A stretch of DNA of 15,350 bases from an uncultured Streptococcus sp. GTDB taxonomy: Bacteria; Bacillota; Bacilli; Lactobacillales; Streptococcaceae. Positions 13,733-15,350 of the stretch are shown here, piece after piece. The notes beneath the pieces were generated by a model, which did not search any database, was not told the DNA's origin, and worked only from the letters and a program-made list of their open reading frames with translations. Numbering within the stretch: the first letter of the stretch is position 1; each line of letters starts with the position of its first letter. Made by a program: the position numbers and the translations under genes. The stretch spans positions 1-15,350 of the forward strand of contig NZ_CALIIB010000108.1 in the NCBI RefSeq assembly GCF_938020365.1, read 5' to 3'.

Positions 13733-15350
13733 TTATTTTTCCAGTGGTTTACGCAAATATCCGAAAAGAATACCGCTGACAACTGCACCAATCAAGACAT
13801 ACACAAGGTAAAGGATTGGGTTGTTTGTCAAACCAATTACGAAGATTCCTCCGTGAGGAGCCATGAGTTTGATACCAGATAGACCGACAAGTGCACCTGT
13901 AAGAGCTGAACCGACGATAAAGCTTGGAATTGCACGGGCTGGGTCAGCAGCTCCAAAAGGAATCGCACCTTCTGTGATGAAAGAAAGCCCCATGACGATA
14001 TTTGTCAAACCAGAATCACGTTCTTCAGTAGTAAATTTATCTTTGAAAAGTAGAGTTGCAACAAAAACTGCAAGCGGTGGAACCATACCAGCTGCCATAA
14101 CCGCTGCCATGACTGGAGAACCACCAGTTGAAACAGTACTTGCCAGCGTACTTGTACCAAATACATAAGCTGCTTTGTTAACTGGTCCACCCATATCGAC
14201 TGCCATCATACCACCGACTAAGAGACCGAGAAGAACCGCAGAGCTTCCGCTCAGACTAGCAAGGAAATCGTTGAGGGCTGTATTGATTGCTGACATAGGG
14301 ATATTGACTGCCAGCATAAGGAATCCAGTCACAAGAACACCAAGAAGTGGCAAGAGCAAGATGGAGCGAATACCTTCAAGTGAGCGAGGCAGACCTGCAA
14401 GTAATTTGCGAAGGACCAAAATCACGCCACCAGCTAAGAATCCACCGACCAGAGCTCCAAGGAAACCAGATGATACACCAGCCAGAGAAAGTGTCTTCTC
14501 ACCACCTGCAGCATAGGCAACACCACCAAATGATGCACCGCTGCTAGCAATTGCACCGGCTACGAAACCAGAAACCAAACCTGTCTTTTCAGCGATTGAG
14601 TAGGCGATATAACCAGCCAATACTGGCAACATGAAGCCAAAGGCTGCACCACCAATTGCCTTAAATTGAGCTGCAATTTCATGATAGCTTCCCAGATTAG
14701 AAAGCTGATCCTTTGGCACGCCCAAAATCTGATCCAGCAAGAAGGAAATGGCAATCATAATCCCGCCGCCAATAACGAATGGCAACATTTGAGAAACACC
14801 GCTCATCAAGTGCTTGTAAAAAGCTCCGCCCAAGCTAAGTCTTTCATTGCTGCTAGCTACTGCAGCGCCGCCATTAGCAGCCTTGTAAACTTCGGCATTG
14901 CCAGAAAGAGCCAAATTGATGAGTTCTTCTGTCTTGCGAATGCCGTCTGCAACTGGGCGACTGATTAAAGGTTTGCCATCAAAACGATCCATTTCAACAG
15001 CCTTGTCTGCTGCGATGATAACTGCTTTAGCTTTTTTAATGTCTTCTGCTGTCAGTTTGTTGCCGACACCGCTGGCACCATTGGTTTCAACCTTGATGCC
15101 AACCCCCATTTCAGCAGCTACTTTTTGAAGGGCTTCTTGAGCCATATAAGTGTGGGCGATTCCTGTCGTACAAGCTGTAACGGCTACGAGGAAGTCACCA
15201 GATTCGTTGGCAGGTGCTTGAACAGGCTCCTCAGCTTTTTCTGAAGCTTGGTCAAAGAGAGCGATAACCTCATCTGGTGAAGATACTTTACGTAATTTGT
15301 CAGCAAAACCGTCTTTCATCAAGTATTGAGACAATTCTGCCAAGGCTGCC
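13733..15350 (-). CDS. fruA: Fructose-specific PTS permease, EII(A)BC (5' end outside window)
   Basis: A membrane phosphotransferase permease that imports fructose and phosphorylates it, usually to fructose-1-phosphate. The frame is open to the window edge; the TTG at 15343 is an internal Leu codon, with Ala-Ala codons before it. Counting from there, residues 1-35 are the end of an EIIA domain (AELSQYLMKDGFADKL), 36-50 a linker, and about 51-150 EIIB with the phosphorylated cysteine C58 in TACTTGIAHTYMA. About 172-530 is EIIC with around nine to ten membrane segments, including GGPVNKAAY (385-393) and ITEGAIPFGAADPARA (456-471). Relatives are about 650 residues, so roughly 110 residues of EIIA are missing. 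In streptococci it is usually the last gene of fruR-fruK-fruA; here it is followed by a terminator, which agrees. Confidence 0.95.
   Translation of the reverse strand, partial: AALAELSQYLMKDGFADKLRKVSSPDEVIALFDQASEKAEEPVQAPANESGDFLVAVTACTTGIAHTYMAQEALQKVAAEMGVGIKVETNGASGVGNKLTAEDIKKAKAVIIAADKAVEMDRFDGKPLISRPVADGIRKTEELINLALSGNAEVYKAANGGAAVASSNERLSLGGAFYKHLMSGVSQMLPFVIGGGIMIAISFLLDQILGVPKDQLSNLGSYHEIAAQFKAIGGAAFGFMLPVLAGYIAYSIAEKTGLVSGFVAGAIASSGASFGGVAYAAGGEKTLSLAGVSSGFLGALVGGFLAGGVILVLRKLLAGLPRSLEGIRSILLLPLLGVLVTGFLMLAVNIPMSAINTALNDFLASLSGSSAVLLGLLVGGMMAVDMGGPVNKAAYVFGTSTLASTVSTGGSPVMAAVMAAGMVPPLAVFVATLLFKDKFTTEERDSGLTNIVMGLSFITEGAIPFGAADPARAIPSFIVGSALTGALVGLSGIKLMAPHGGIFVIGLTNNPILYLVYVLIGAVVSGILFGYLRKPLEK

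Noticed and set aside
14175..14516. 113-codon plus-strand frame inside fruA (and similar ones at 13863-14168 and 14666-14968)
   Set aside because: Antisense to conserved EIIC; Pro/Arg/Ser-rich low-quality translation typical of shadow frames.
15341..15343. TTG as a start codon for the PTS protein
   Set aside because: The frame continues upstream to the window edge and the sequence around it matches the interior of an EIIA domain, so this is an internal Leu codon.
1..15350. CRISPR array, tRNA/rRNA genes, insertion sequence, prophage or defence system
   Set aside because: No regularly spaced repeats, cloverleaf arms, transposase or integrase motifs or phage genes were seen; gene content is conserved chromosomal.

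Overview
This window looks like core chromosome of a low-GC Gram-positive coccus of the genus Streptococcus, probably the sanguinis/mitis group. The grounds are the recognisable protein set (a CpsY/MtaR-type LysR regulator next to lspA and rluD, a DUF1149–DegV–dapB–cca–ABC-F run, and a fruA-type fructose PTS gene). AGGAG-like ribosome binding sites, several extended -10 promoters (TGnTATAAT) and compact intergenic spaces support it. Species cannot be fixed from the sequence alone. Every gene I can support lies on the minus strand, so transcription runs from high to low coordinates.

Layout in transcription order. (1) 15350-13733: the C-terminal five-sixths or so of a fructose-specific PTS permease (FruA: end of EIIA, then EIIB and EIIC), closed by a strong terminator. 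(2) 13660-13217: a small SRPBCC-like protein with a possible promoter packed against that terminator. (3) 13108 to about 6137: a tightly packed operon behind one clear extended -10 promoter. It carries a DUF1149 protein, a DegV-family (FakB-like) fatty-acid-binding protein, dapB, cca and a Uup-type ABC-F ATPase, followed with looser spacing by a two-domain GNAT acetyltransferase and a TDT/TehA-type membrane transporter. (4) 6034-3776: a second operon with its own promoter, coding a CpsY/MtaR-like LysR regulator, lipoprotein signal peptidase (lspA) and an RluD-type pseudouridine synthase, ended by a terminator. (5) 3652-1829: lepA (elongation factor 4) as a single gene with its own extended -10 promoter. 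(6) 1651-1007: a small lipoprotein with an imperfect palindrome in its upstream region. (7) 994-812: a 180-bp, highly structured intergenic element (three hairpins, the last a terminator). (8) 761-267: a CxxCxxCC zinc/iron-cluster-type protein. (9) 181-1: the N-terminal helix-turn-helix part of an AraC-family regulator, cut by the window edge.

Functionally this is mostly housekeeping: translation and RNA maturation (lepA, rluD, cca, ABC-F), lysine/cell-wall precursor supply (dapB), lipoprotein maturation (lspA), fatty-acid handling (DegV) and sugar uptake (fruA). Start/stop overlaps (ATGA at cpsY/lspA, dapB/cca and cca/ABC-F; TAATG at DUF1149/DegV; 17 bp at lspA/rluD) suggest translational coupling in both operons. 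I see no mobile element, CRISPR array, tRNA, rRNA or defence island, and no gene-free stretch over 300 bases. The least explained parts are the structured intergenic element at 812-994, the palindrome at 1708-1736, and the lipoprotein and SRPBCC-like genes, whose roles cannot be read from sequence.
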